Translations under genes and position numbers: made by a program
Notes under the pieces: generated by a model
The model's database searches: none
Told to the model about the DNA's origin: nothing
The model's input: only the letters and a program-made list of their open reading frames with translations
In this document: one piece after another, positions 37,283 to 45,659 of the stretch
Numbering within the stretch: position 1 is the stretch's first letter
How the letters are laid out: the number at the start of each line of letters is the position of its first letter
Origin: Gemmatimonadaceae bacterium
Lineage (GTDB): Bacteria; Gemmatimonadota; Gemmatimonadetes; Gemmatimonadales; Gemmatimonadaceae
Length of the DNA stretch: 64,000 nt
Direction of reading: 5' to 3'
Assembly: GCA_020851035.1 (NCBI GenBank)
Contig: JADZDM010000025.1
Span: 1 to 64,000 of the forward strand

Positions 37283-37603
37283 ATGGATATCATGAAGATG
37301 TTCCAGCAGGCCCAGCAGATGCAGGGCAAGCTGGCGGAACTGCAGGAAGAGCTCGCGAAGCGCACCGTCACCGGCATGGCCGGCGGTGGCATGGTCACGG
37401 TCGACGCGGACGGGAAGGGCACCGTGCGCCGGGTGAAGATCGATCCCAGCCTGGTGACCGGGGGTGATGTGGAGCTGCTCGAGGACCTGGTGACGGTGGC
37501 GATCGCGGATGCGCAGCAGAAGGCGGCGGCGCTCGGCCAGGAAGAGATGGGCCGGCTTGCCGGCGGGCTCGGCATTCCCGGGCTCAAGCTGCCGTTCATG
37601 TGA
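37283..37603 (+). CDS. YbaB/EbfC nucleoid-associated protein
   Basis: A protein of 106 residues. It starts MDIMKMFQQAQQMQGKLAELQ and has GMAGGGMVTVDADGKGTVRRVKID, as in YbaB/EbfC. It binds DNA as a dimer. It sits between dnaX and recR, the order found in many bacteria, 52 nt after dnaX and 3 nt before the recR GTG. Confidence 0.92.
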   Translation: MDIMKMFQQAQQMQGKLAELQEELAKRTVTGMAGGGMVTVDADGKGTVRRVKIDPSLVTGGDVELLEDLVTVAIADAQQKAAALGQEEMGRLAGGLGIPGLKLPFM

Positions 37604-37606
37604 GCT

Positions 37607-38197
37607 GTGGCTGCAATCGACGAGCTGGCGAGCGAACTCGCCCGACTTCCCGGCATCGGCCGCAAGACGGCGATGCGACTGACGTATCACCTGCTCAAGC
37701 AGCCGCCGGCCCAATGCCGCCGGCTGGCCGAGGCGCTGGTCGGCCTCACCGAGCGGGTCCGGACCTGTGAAGTCTGCTACAACCTGACCGAATCCCCTCG
37801 TTGCCCCATCTGCTCCGACCCCCGACGTGACGGAAACACCATCTGCGCAGTCGAAGAGGCAGCCGATATCGGCGCAATCGAGCGGGCTGCCGAATTCCGG
37901 GGGGTCTACCACGTCCTCGGGGGGCGCATCTCGCCCCTCGACGGCGTCGGCCCCGGCGACCTCACGATTGCCGCACTCGTGGACCGGGTGCGGACCGGCT
38001 CAGTCACTGAAGTGATCCTCGCGACCAATCCCAGCATGGAAGGCGAAGCCACCGCGATCCACCTGCAGCGCCAGCTGGCGGCCACCGGGGTGCGCATCAC
38101 GCGCATCGCGCGGGGGCTGCCGGTGGGCGGTGACCTGGAGTACGCGGACGGTGTCACGATCGCACAGGCGCTGTCGGCCCGACGGGAGATGGCATGA
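37607..38197 (+). CDS. recR: Recombination mediator RecR
   Basis: A protein of 196 residues starting at GTG. The helix-hairpin-helix LARLPGIGRKTAMRL, the zinc finger CEVCYNLTESPRCPIC and the Toprim segment YHVLGGRISPLDGVGPGDL are all present. With RecO it loads RecA on gapped DNA. Its stop overlaps the next gene (ATGA). Confidence 0.95.
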   Translation: MAAIDELASELARLPGIGRKTAMRLTYHLLKQPPAQCRRLAEALVGLTERVRTCEVCYNLTESPRCPICSDPRRDGNTICAVEEAADIGAIERAAEFRGVYHVLGGRISPLDGVGPGDLTIAALVDRVRTGSVTEVILATNPSMEGEATAIHLQRQLAATGVRITRIARGLPVGGDLEYADGVTIAQALSARREMA

Positions 38198-38493
38198 CCC
38201 GCCTGCTCCGTCGCAGCCGCACGCGGGACGCCATGCCGTACGTGCTCGCCGGTTTCGCCGGTGGGCTGGTGGTGGGTGCAGTGGCGTGGCGCCGGCAGCA
38301 GGCCAGTGCACACGACCAGCTCTTCGCCGCCTCGGCGGTGCAGCGCGCGGCCGCCCTCGGGTGGCTGTCCCGGACCCCGTCGGTCGAGAACGCGCGACTG
38401 CTGCGCGACTACATTCGTTGGGAGCGTCGCCCGACGCTCCGCCGGCGCGGGGAACTCGCGCTGGACCGACTTCTCCTCGCTCTCGAGTCGTGA
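38194..38493 (+). CDS. Hypothetical protein with one membrane segment
   Basis: A protein of 99 residues. A basic N-terminus precedes one hydrophobic segment (VLAGFAGGLVVGAVAW); the rest is a charged helical domain (RLLRDYIRWERRPTLRRRGE). It is joined by ATGA to recR and by GTGA to the roadblock gene, so it is likely translated with the MglA system. No family was recognised. Confidence 0.6.
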   Translation: MTRLLRRSRTRDAMPYVLAGFAGGLVVGAVAWRRQQASAHDQLFAASAVQRAAALGWLSRTPSVENARLLRDYIRWERRPTLRRRGELALDRLLLALES

Positions 38494-38984
38494 GCGCCGA
38501 TATGTCCCGCGCATCGCATTGGTCTTTCACCCAGGACGACGCTGACGCGATCACGCGCATCCTGCTCAACTTCCTCCAGGAGACGAACAGCCGCAGTGCG
38601 CTGCTCGTCGACCGGTCGGGGCAGCTGGTCACGACCGTGGGGGAACAGCCGCAGTTCGACGCCACCGCCTTTGCCACGCTCGCCGCTGCCGATTTCAGTG
38701 CCAACGACCAGCTCGCCAAGCTCATCGGTGAGACGGACTTCACGACGCTCTTCCACCAGGGGGAGCGTGACTCGATGTACGTGGCCGACGTCGCCCGTCG
38801 GCTGATCCTCGTCGTCCTGTTCGACCAGCGGACGACACTTGGACTGGTGCGCCTCCGCCTGAAGGCCGCCATCACCGACCTGAACCAGGTGTTCACGCGG
38901 CCGGCGGAGATCCAGCCTGCCGATCTCGGCGCGTCACACCTGCTTGCCGGTGCCGAAGACGACATCGACCGGCTCTTCAGCTAA
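38490..38984 (+). CDS. Roadblock/LC7 domain protein (MglB-like)
   Basis: A protein of 164 residues from GTG 38490, or 160 from ATG 38502. The roadblock fold is suggested by SRSALLVDRSGQLVTTVGE, FATLAAADFSANDQLAKLIGE and RLILVVLFDQRTTLGLVRLR. The gene directly precedes an MglA-type GTPase, and MglB proteins are GTPase-activating partners of MglA, so that role is inferred. The GTG start is preferred for its GTGA overlap with the preceding stop. Confidence 0.83.
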   Translation: MSADMSRASHWSFTQDDADAITRILLNFLQETNSRSALLVDRSGQLVTTVGEQPQFDATAFATLAAADFSANDQLAKLIGETDFTTLFHQGERDSMYVADVARRLILVVLFDQRTTLGLVRLRLKAAITDLNQVFTRPAEIQPADLGASHLLAGAEDDIDRLFS

Positions 38985-38999
38985 TCAGCCCACCAGAAC

Positions 39000-39686
39000 A
39001 TGTCGGTCATCAACTACGCGTCACGCGAGATCAACTGCAAGATCGTCTACTACGGTCCCGGGCTCGGCGGCAAGACCACGAACCTCGAACACGTGTATGC
39101 ACGCGTCGCCCCCGACACGCGCGGCAAGCTGATCTCGCTGGCCACCGAGAATGAACGCACCCTGTTCTTCGACTTCCTCCCGGTGGATCTCGGCACGATC
39201 CGCGGCTTCAAGACGCGGTTCCACCTCTACACGGTGCCCGGCCAGGTCTACTACAACGCCAGCCGCAAGCTGATCCTCAAGGGCGTGGATGGCGTCGTCT
39301 TCGTGGCCGACTCGCAGGTCGAGCGGCAGGAGGCGAACATCGAGGCGATGCAGAACCTGTACGACAACATGGCGGAGTACGGGTACGACATCACCCGCAT
39401 GCCGTTCGTGATCCAGTACAACAAGCGCGACCTCCCCAACGCCGCGCCGATCGATGACCTCGACGGGCTGCTCAATCCCGGGTTCGAGATCGTCGACCCG
39501 GCCCGGCAGCGCCAGATGGCCGACCCCAACAACCCGTCCCGGCTGCTGATCGAGCAGCTCCCGACGGGGGAGTGGATCGAGCGGGTGCCGAGCGTCGAGG
39601 CGGTGGCAGTGGCGGGGGACGGGGTCTTCGATACGTTGAAGGCTGTGAGCAAGCTGGTGCTCAAGAGTCTCGCGTCCTCGAGCTGA
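39000..39686 (+). CDS. mglA: MglA-type small GTPase
   Basis: A protein of 228 residues. The P-loop is [16 protein letters not shown]. The switch regions fit MglA ([14 protein letters not shown] and [16 protein letters not shown], with the G3 Asp-Thr replaced by TVPG as in MglA-like proteins), and QYNKRDLP is the G4 motif. In Myxococcus and Thermus, MglA and MglB set cell polarity. The encoded C-terminus is longer than in the shortest homologues. Confidence 0.9.
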   Translation: MSVINYASREINCKIVYYGPGLGGKTTNLEHVYARVAPDTRGKLISLATENERTLFFDFLPVDLGTIRGFKTRFHLYTVPGQVYYNASRKLILKGVDGVVFVADSQVERQEANIEAMQNLYDNMAEYGYDITRMPFVIQYNKRDLPNAAPIDDLDGLLNPGFEIVDPARQRQMADPNNPSRLLIEQLPTGEWIERVPSVEAVAVAGDGVFDTLKAVSKLVLKSLASSS

Positions 39687-39705
39687 CCCCCCGGGCCCCT
39701 CCGCC

Positions 39706-40395
39706 GTGAACCTCCCGAACGCACTCACCGTCGGCAGGATCGCCATCACTCCCCTGGTGGCGGTGCTGCCGTTCGTGAATGGATCCACCGTGCGGGCGAT
39801 TGCGTTCCTGCTCTTCGTCGTCGCGGCCGTCACCGATTATGTCGACGGCTACCTCGCGCGCCGCGACAACCAGATCACGACCCTCGGCAAGTGGCTCGAT
39901 CCCCTCGCCGACAAGCTGCTCCTCGTCGGCACCTTCGCGCCGATGTACTGGCTCATGCGCGGCGCACCGATCCTGCAGCCTGCCGGCCACTCGATTCCCC
40001 CGGATGGCCGGTTTCCGTCGCTGCTGGCCTCGATGTGGGTGTCACTGCCACTCTGGGTCGTGATCGTGGTCCTCGGCCGCGAGGCGTTCATGACCGCCTT
40101 CCGCGAGGTCGCCAAGCGCCGCGGCGTGGTCATCTCCGCCATCGGCCCCGCCAAGTGGAAGACCACCTTCCAGAGCATCTGGATCGGCGCCGCCTACTGC
40201 TGGTTCTTCGCCGCCACGCTGGCGAAGGAGCAGGGGTGGGGCGGCGACTGGTGGGCCGCCTTCGCGCAGTTCAACGGCGCGGTCATCGCGCTCAGCATGG
40301 TCGCGGCGGTGGGCCTCACGCTCTGGTCGCTGGGCCTCTACGTCCAGCGCTACGGCAGCGTCATCGCGGCGCCGACGCGGAGTCACGCGGGCTGA
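39706..40395 (+). CDS. pgsA: CDP-diacylglycerol-glycerol-3-phosphate 3-phosphatidyltransferase
   Basis: A protein of 229 residues starting at GTG. It opens NLPNALTVGRIAITPLVAVL. The CDP-alcohol phosphotransferase motif is DYVDGYLARRDNQITTLG followed by KWLDPLADK, with all the Asp, Gly and Arg positions present. About five membrane segments. It makes phosphatidylglycerol phosphate in the inner membrane. A loop of about 30 residues (RGAPILQPAGHSIPPDG) after the motif is an insertion relative to short homologues. A repeat array starts 11 nt after the stop. Confidence 0.9.
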   Translation: MNLPNALTVGRIAITPLVAVLPFVNGSTVRAIAFLLFVVAAVTDYVDGYLARRDNQITTLGKWLDPLADKLLLVGTFAPMYWLMRGAPILQPAGHSIPPDGRFPSLLASMWVSLPLWVVIVVLGREAFMTAFREVAKRRGVVISAIGPAKWKTTFQSIWIGAAYCWFFAATLAKEQGWGGDWWAAFAQFNGAVIALSMVAAVGLTLWSLGLYVQRYGSVIAAPTRSHAG

Positions 40396-40405
40396 CCGGG
40401 CCTCC

Positions 40406-40565
40406 GTTCAAGGGGACGGGGATCTTGAGTTCAAGGGGACGGGGATCTTGAACCGGCGTGCGTTCAAGGGGACGGGGATCTTGAGTTCAAGGGGACGGGG
40501 ATCTTGAACCGGCGTGCGTTCAAGGGGACGGGGATCTCGAGTTCAAGGGGACGGAGATCTTGAAC
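40406..40565. repeat. Tandem mini-palindrome array upstream of cinA (6 units)
   Basis: Units start at 40407, 40430, 40463, 40486, 40519 and 40542. Each reads TTCAAG, GGGACGGGGAT, CTTGA(A/G), so the ends are inverted (TTCAAG/CTTGAA) around a G-rich core. The units alternate between 23 and 33 nt, giving a 56-nt higher-order period. A decayed copy appears near 40817-40842. The same unit forms the array after cinA. Confidence 0.92.
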
Positions 40566-40590
40566 GGAGCGGTGGAGCGGTGCGGCTCGT

Positions 40591-40773
40591 GTGATTGCTG
40601 GTTCTCACGGAGGCACGGCGCCCACGGAGGACACGGAGGAACAGCGACAGTTTTTTCGGGAACTGCGCGTCCATGGCAGTGATCGCGGCGCGCCCGGGCT
40701 GTTCCATTCCTTCTCTGTCGGCGTTCTCCGTGTCCTCCGTGAGCGCCGTGCCTCCGTGGGAACGAGCGATCAC
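40591..40773. repeat. Long inverted-repeat element 3 (CACGGAGG-type arms)
   Basis: Arms 40591-40650 and 40715-40773 are reverse complements over about 59 nt with few mismatches. They are built of ACGGAGGCACGG and CACGGAGGACACGGAGG repeats. The apex has GGGAACTGC, CATGGCAGTGATCGCGGCGC and GTTCC, closely matching the apex of element 2 although the arms differ. Small open frames crossing it merely translate the repeat. Confidence 0.92.
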
Positions 40774-40875
40774 AGGGGCCTCACCGACGCATCGATCCAC
40801 CGCACCAAGCGTCCAATCCGTTCAACGGAACGGGGATCTCCGCGCCCGCGCGCATCACACCATCGTCACACCGCA

Positions 40876-42132
40876 ATGAGCCAATCCGTCGAGATCGTCA
40901 CCATCGGTGATGAGCTCTTGCTCGGTACGACCGTCGACACCAACGCCGTCTTCCTGGCGCGCGCCCTGGGCGAGATCGGCGTGCCGATCGCGCGCCGCGC
41001 CACGGTTGGGGATGATCCGGACGAGATCACCGACGCGGTGCGCCAGGCGCTCGAGCGCACCGGCGGGGTGATCACCACCGGCGGGCTCGGACCCACGGCC
41101 GACGACCTCACGCGCCCCGTGCTCGCGAAGCTGTTCGGCCGGGAACTGCGCGAGGATCCGGCGATCGTCGAGGCGCTGCACGCACTGTGGGCCTCGCGCG
41201 GACGGGGCGGACAGCTCCCGCCGTCCAACCTGCAGCAGGCGCTCGTGCCCTATGGCGCCGAGGTGCTCCACAATGCGCAGGGCACCGCGCCGGGCCTGAA
41301 GCTCACCGATGCTGCGGGGCGATGGGTGATCATGCTGCCCGGCGTCCCGCGCGAGCTGCGGCACATGACCACCACGCACATCGTGCCCTGGCTCGCCGCG
41401 CGCGGCACAGGCACCGTGCTGCGCTCGCGCACCGTGCGCACCACCAGCATCTCGGAGAGTGCGCTGGCCGAGAAGCTCGGCCCGCTGCGCCGCGAGGTGG
41501 AGGGACTGCCGCTGGCGTTCCTGCCCGGCCACGATGGCGTGGAGCTGCGGGTCACTGCGCGCGGGCTCGCAGCCGACGAGGCGGCGCAGCGCCTGGATGC
41601 CGCGGTGGCGTCCATCCGCGAGATGGTCGGCGTCCATGCCTACGCCACCGACGGCATGCCGATGGCGAAGGTCGTGCTCGACCTCTGCGAGGCGCATGGG
41701 GACACGATCGCGGTGGCTGAGAGCTGCACCGGCGGGCTGCTCGGGGCCCGGCTGACCGAGATTCCCGGATCCAGCCGGGTGGTGCTCGGTGGCGTGATCG
41801 CGTACTCGAACCAGGTGAAGGAGCAGGAGCTGCTGGTGTCGGCCGAGGACATCGACGTGCATGGCGCCGTGAGCGAGCCGGTGGCGATCCAGATGGCGCG
41901 CGGCGCGCGCGGGGTGACCGGTGCCACGATCGGTGTCGGCATCACGGGCGTCGCGGGCCCGGACGGCGGCACGGCCGACAAGCCCGTGGGGACGGTCTGG
42001 ATCGCGATCGACGTGCGTGGGGAGGTCATGACGAACCGGGCCGTCTACATCGGGGACCGCGCTGAGGTCCGGCACCGGGCGAGTCAGGCCGCCATGGACC
42101 TCGTGCGGCGGGCGTTGCTGGCGGCGGGGTGA
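40876..42132 (+). CDS. cinA: CinA: competence/damage-inducible protein, NMN deamidase
   Basis: A protein of 418 residues. The N-terminal molybdopterin-binding-like domain has EIVTIGDELLLGTTVDTNA and TTGGLGPTADDLTRP. The C-terminal deamidase domain has VAESCTGGLLGARLTEIPGS and GITGVAGPDGGTADKPVGTV. The pair acts in pyridine nucleotide salvage and repair. ATG 40876 is used; the upstream in-frame extension is repeat-derived. The gene is flanked on both sides by the same mini-palindrome array. Confidence 0.94.
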   Translation: MSQSVEIVTIGDELLLGTTVDTNAVFLARALGEIGVPIARRATVGDDPDEITDAVRQALERTGGVITTGGLGPTADDLTRPVLAKLFGRELREDPAIVEALHALWASRGRGGQLPPSNLQQALVPYGAEVLHNAQGTAPGLKLTDAAGRWVIMLPGVPRELRHMTTTHIVPWLAARGTGTVLRSRTVRTTSISESALAEKLGPLRREVEGLPLAFLPGHDGVELRVTARGLAADEAAQRLDAAVASIREMVGVHAYATDGMPMAKVVLDLCEAHGDTIAVAESCTGGLLGARLTEIPGSSRVVLGGVIAYSNQVKEQELLVSAEDIDVHGAVSEPVAIQMARGARGVTGATIGVGITGVAGPDGGTADKPVGTVWIAIDVRGEVMTNRAVYIGDRAEVRHRASQAAMDLVRRALLAAG

Positions 42133-42150
42133 GCCGCCGGGGGCACGGGG

Positions 42151-42378
42151 TTCAAGGGGACGGGGATCTTGAACGGGAGCCCGTTCAAGGGGACGGGGAT
42201 CCCGCGTTCAAGGGGACGGGGATCTTGAGCGGGAGCCCTTCAAGGGGACGGGGATCTCGAGTTCAAGGGGACGGGGATCTTGAACGGGAGCCCGTTCAAG
42301 GGGACGGGGATCTCGAGTTCAAGGGGACGGGGATCTTGAACGGGGGCCCGTTCAACGGGACGGGGATCGTGACCCGGG
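42151..42378. repeat. Tandem mini-palindrome array downstream of cinA (8 units)
   Basis: Units start at 42151, 42184, 42207, 42239, 42262, 42295, 42318 and 42351. They share the TTCAAGGGGACGGGGATC core with the array before cinA; spacers are GAACGGGAGCCCG-like (themselves able to pair) or GAG-like. The last unit is diverged (TTCAACGGGACGGGGATCGT). The following 213 nt up to grpE show a TTGACA near 42450 but no matching -10. Confidence 0.92.
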
Positions 42379-42591
42379 CCCGCTCCTCCGCCGCTCGCAC
42401 CGATGTGCCTCGGCGCCGAATGACACATCGCGAACCGGGCTGCGTACATTTGACAGCCCGGCACCGCCGGCGCTCCCCCGTCCTGCCAGAGCGGCAGGGT
42501 CTGGCGGAACGCCGGTTGCACTGAGTGGGATCACACTCGCCAGAGCCTGCCTGCGCCGACCGTCGCGCGCCTGACCCTTAGGAGTCTCCTG

Positions 42592-43131
42592 ATGGAAGAA
42601 CACACCGCCGCCTCCGAGCCGATGCACGACGGGCTGACCGACCACTCCGCCGTCGAGACGCCCCTCCAGGCGGCCGAGATCGAGGCGCTGCGGGCGCAAC
42701 TCGACACCGCCAATGACAAGTACCTGCGCCTGGCGGCCGAGTACGACAACTACCGCAAGCGGACGATGAAGGAGCGGATGGACGAGCGGGGCCGCGCCCA
42801 GGCCGACCTGGTCAAGCTCCTCATGGATCCGCTCGACGACCTCACGCGCTTCGCCAACGTCGACGTCACCAGCGCCAACGTGCCGATGATGGTCGAGGGC
42901 GCCGCCCTCGTCGCGCGCAAGGTCTTCAAGGAACTCAACGCCGGCGGCCTGACGGTCATCGACCCCGCCGACCAGGCCTTCGACCCGGCGATGCACGAGG
43001 CCGTCACCACCCAGCCCGCCGCCTCGCCCGAGCAGGACCACACCGTCGGCGCCGTCTACCAGGTGGGCTACATGTACAACGGCATGCTGCTCCGCCCGGC
43101 GCGCGTCGTCGTGCGGCAGTGGAACGGCTGA
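42592..43131 (+). CDS. grpE: Nucleotide exchange factor GrpE
   Basis: A protein of 179 residues. The N-terminal coiled coil contains LRAQLDTANDKYLRLAAEYDNYRKR; the C-terminal beta domain ends VGAVYQVGYMYNGMLLRPARVVV. It releases ADP from DnaK. AGGAG lies 7 nt before the ATG and is part of the palindrome AGGAGTCTCCT (42580-42590), which could allow control of ribosome access. dnaJ follows by 44 nt; dnaK and hrcA are not in the window. Confidence 0.93.
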   Translation: MEEHTAASEPMHDGLTDHSAVETPLQAAEIEALRAQLDTANDKYLRLAAEYDNYRKRTMKERMDERGRAQADLVKLLMDPLDDLTRFANVDVTSANVPMMVEGAALVARKVFKELNAGGLTVIDPADQAFDPAMHEAVTTQPAASPEQDHTVGAVYQVGYMYNGMLLRPARVVVRQWNG

Positions 43132-43175
43132 GCCGCCGCACCAGCGTGTCCACCCCTTCGCGCTGACGCGCGCCC

Positions 43176-44318
43176 ATGGCCGCCCCGAACTCCGACTTCT
43201 ACGCCACCCTCGGCGTCTCGTCCACCGCCACCGGCGACGAGATCAAGAAGCAGTACCGCCGCCTGGCGAAAAAGTATCATCCGGACTCCAACAAGTCCGA
43301 CCCCAAGGCGGCCGAGCGCTTCAAGGAGATCTCCGAGGCGTACACCGTCCTCGGCGACGACGCGAAGCGCAAGCAGTACGACGACATGCGGAAGTACGGC
43401 GCGGCGTCGAGCTTCACCGATGCCTGGCGCAACGCCTCGTCCAGTGCGCGCCGTGATCCCGGCGCGGGCTACTCCAGCCAGCCCGGCGCGCAGCAGGGAC
43501 AGCAGCGCTACGAGGACTTCGACATCGGCGGCATCGGTGGCCTGGGTGACCTGTTCGGCAGCGTCTTCGGCACCCGCAAGGGCCCGCGCGCACCGGAACG
43601 GGGACGGGACGTGGAGCTCACCGTCGAGATCCCGTTCCGCACCGCGGCCACAGGCGGCAAGGTGCCGGTGGAGCTGGACCTGGTCGAGGAATGCCCCGCC
43701 TGCAAGGGCAACGGGGCCGCGCCGGGCGCACAGGTCAAGATCTGCGACGAGTGCAAGGGGCGCGGCACCGTGAGTTTCGGACAGGGTGGCTTCGCCGTGC
43801 AGCGGCCGTGCCCTGCCTGCCTTGGCCGTGGCACCATCCCGAGCGAGAAGTGTGGGAGCTGCAACGGCGCCGGCCAGGTCCGCTCGCGTCGCAAGGTGAA
43901 CATCACCGTGCCCGGCGGCGCCGAGAACGGCACCCGCGTCCGCCTCAAGGAACAGGGGGCGCGCGGCCAGGCCGGCGCGCCGACGGGTGACCTGATCATC
44001 ACCTTCCAGGTCCTGCCCGACCGCAGCTACACGCGCGAGGGCCTCGACCTGGTCCTCGGCGTGCCGATCAACATCGCGCAGGCCACGCTCGGCTCGAAGA
44101 TCCAGCTCAAGACGCTGCACGGCACCAAGGTCGCCCTGCGCATCCCCGGCGGCACGCCGAGTGGCAAGCGGTTCCGCGTGCGTGGGCAGGGGATCGAGAA
44201 GGAAGGGAAGCGCGGCGACCTGCTCGTGGACGTGGCGATCACCGTCCCCGAGACGCTGACCGAGGAGCAGGAGAAGCTGATGCGCGAGTTTGCCGAAGCC
44301 GGTGGGCTGAAGTTCTGA
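43176..44318 (+). CDS. dnaJ: Chaperone DnaJ
   Basis: A protein of 380 residues. The J domain (about 5-70) has [19 protein letters not shown] with the HPD motif. The zinc domain has four CxxCxGxG modules: [24 protein letters not shown] and CGSCNGAG. The C-terminal domains follow. It is the DnaK co-chaperone. The stop TGA overlaps a CTG that may start the next gene (CTGA). Confidence 0.95.
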   Translation: MAAPNSDFYATLGVSSTATGDEIKKQYRRLAKKYHPDSNKSDPKAAERFKEISEAYTVLGDDAKRKQYDDMRKYGAASSFTDAWRNASSSARRDPGAGYSSQPGAQQGQQRYEDFDIGGIGGLGDLFGSVFGTRKGPRAPERGRDVELTVEIPFRTAATGGKVPVELDLVEECPACKGNGAAPGAQVKICDECKGRGTVSFGQGGFAVQRPCPACLGRGTIPSEKCGSCNGAGQVRSRRKVNITVPGGAENGTRVRLKEQGARGQAGAPTGDLIITFQVLPDRSYTREGLDLVLGVPINIAQATLGSKIQLKTLHGTKVALRIPGGTPSGKRFRVRGQGIEKEGKRGDLLVDVAITVPETLTEEQEKLMREFAEAGGLKF

Positions 44319-44971
44319 GCCGGAGCGACACCCCGTCGGCGTGGCAGGCGCACGCGGCTGCGATCGAGGCGTTCGCACACGAGACCGGCCTGCGGGCCGA
44401 CGCCGCGCACGATGCGGCGCACTTGGCACGTGTGGTCGCCATGGCGCGGTCCATCGCCACCGAGGAGGGCGCCGACCTCGATGTCGTGATGCCCGCGGCG
44501 TGGCTGCATGACTGCGTGCACGTCGCCGTCACCTCGCCCGATCGGCCGCGCGCGTCGGTGATGGCGGGAGACATGGCCGTCACCTTCCTTCGCGACATCG
44601 GCTACGGTGACGTCGCGCTGCTGAACCGTGTGCACCATGCGATCGCGGCGCACAGCTTCAGCGCGCGGATCGCACCACTCACCGCCGAGGCGCGGGTGGT
44701 GCAGGACGCTGACCGGCTCGATGCCATCGGCGCGATCGGCATCGCACGCTGCCTGATGCTGGGTGGGCAGATGGGCCGCGTGTTGTATGACCCGGCCGAC
44801 CCGTTCGCCGAGCACCGCGTGGCGAGTGATGCCGTGTCGAGCCTCGACCATTTCTACACCAAGCTGCTCACGCTCGCAGGCACGATGCAGACGGCGTCCG
44901 GCCGGCGCGAGGCGGACCGGCGCACGGCCGTCATGCAGCAGTGGCTGGACGCGTTGCGCCGCGAGATCTGA
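44315..44971 (+). CDS. HD-domain phosphohydrolase, possible CTG start
   Basis: About 218 residues if started at CTG 44315. The HD signature is visible: [10 protein letters not shown] near residue 31, [10 protein letters not shown], and the later [13 protein letters not shown]. It is a metal-dependent phosphohydrolase; the substrate is unknown. The first HD-family His residues lie upstream of the first TTG (44423), and no ATG, GTG or TTG occurs in frame between the last upstream stop and 44423. The CTG forms a CTGA overlap with the dnaJ stop, like the ATGA and GTGA junctions elsewhere here. The exact start is therefore inferred. Confidence 0.75.
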   Translation: MSRSDTPSAWQAHAAAIEAFAHETGLRADAAHDAAHLARVVAMARSIATEEGADLDVVMPAAWLHDCVHVAVTSPDRPRASVMAGDMAVTFLRDIGYGDVALLNRVHHAIAAHSFSARIAPLTAEARVVQDADRLDAIGAIGIARCLMLGGQMGRVLYDPADPFAEHRVASDAVSSLDHFYTKLLTLAGTMQTASGRREADRRTAVMQQWLDALRREI

Positions 44972-45004
44972 CTGCGACGGCGCCGTGGCCGGCGGACGGC
45001 CGCG

Positions 45005-45439
45005 TCAGCGCACGTTGAAGACGTACTTCTCGAGCTGCTCGATCTGCGCCTCGGCTGCGGTGACCTCGAAGGCGAGGATGTCGCCCGAGGTGACCATGCC
45101 GACCAGCCCGCCTTCATGGAGCACCGGGAGGTGCCGGATGCGCCGGACGCTCATCATGGCGCGGCATTCCGGGATCTGCATGTCGGCCGTGATCGTCAGG
45201 CATTCGGTGGTCATCACGTCACCCACCAGCGTCGAGGCCGGATCGCGCTGGGCCGCCACCACGCGACGCATGATGTCGCGCTCGGTGAAGATGCCGGCGA
45301 GCCGGTCACCGTCCATCACCACCACGCCGCCGATCCCCCGTTCGTTCATCAGGTTGGCGGCGTCGAGCACGGTGTTGGCCGGCGTGACGGAGACGACCCC
45401 GGTGCCTTTCCTCGCGAGCAGATCCCGAACGATGGGCAT
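45005..45439 (-). CDS. Tandem CBS-domain protein
   Basis: A protein of 144 residues made of two CBS domains, with GVVSVTPANTVLDAANLMNERGIGGVVVMDG and MTTECLTITADMQIPECRAMM. VVMDGDRLAGIFTERDI is a typical CBS end. Such proteins usually bind adenine nucleotides and regulate partners. A 12-bp palindrome (45473-45484) lies upstream in the region divergent from the LytS gene. Confidence 0.88.
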   Translation of the reverse strand: MPIVRDLLARKGTGVVSVTPANTVLDAANLMNERGIGGVVVMDGDRLAGIFTERDIMRRVVAAQRDPASTLVGDVMTTECLTITADMQIPECRAMMSVRRIRHLPVLHEGGLVGMVTSGDILAFEVTAAEAQIEQLEKYVFNVR

Positions 45440-45472
45440 GCCAAGTCCTCGTGAGCGAGTGAGGGGGGAGCA

Positions 45473-45484
45473 TACCCGCGGGTA
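45473..45484. promoter_or_regulatory. Palindrome upstream of the CBS gene
   Basis: TACCCGCGGGTA is a perfect 12-bp palindrome 33 nt before the CBS start and about 175 nt before the LytS start. It may be an operator site. The rest of the 220-nt gap shows no gene. Confidence 0.35.
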
Positions 45485-45659
45485 CGGCGGGCCGCCATAG
45501 CCAGAACCGGGGAGGGCGCGAACATGAGAGGGCGCACACGGGTGCCGGCCGAGCCGGCCGCGACCGGGGCGTCGCGGTGTTCACCGGCCAGGACGGCTGG
45601 TTGACCGCCGCGAGAAGGCCGCGGCAGGCATCGTGGCTCGCCGGCACCAGATTCCGTTG

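Noticed and set aside
40591-40875. N-terminal extension of CinA
   Set aside because: The in-frame codons upstream of 40876 only translate the inverted-repeat element, and the normal CinA N-terminus begins at 40876.
40406-42378. CRISPR array near cinA
   Set aside because: The units are contiguous copies with short, repeated spacers of only 0-10 nt. There are no unique spacers of 30 nt or so and no cas genes.
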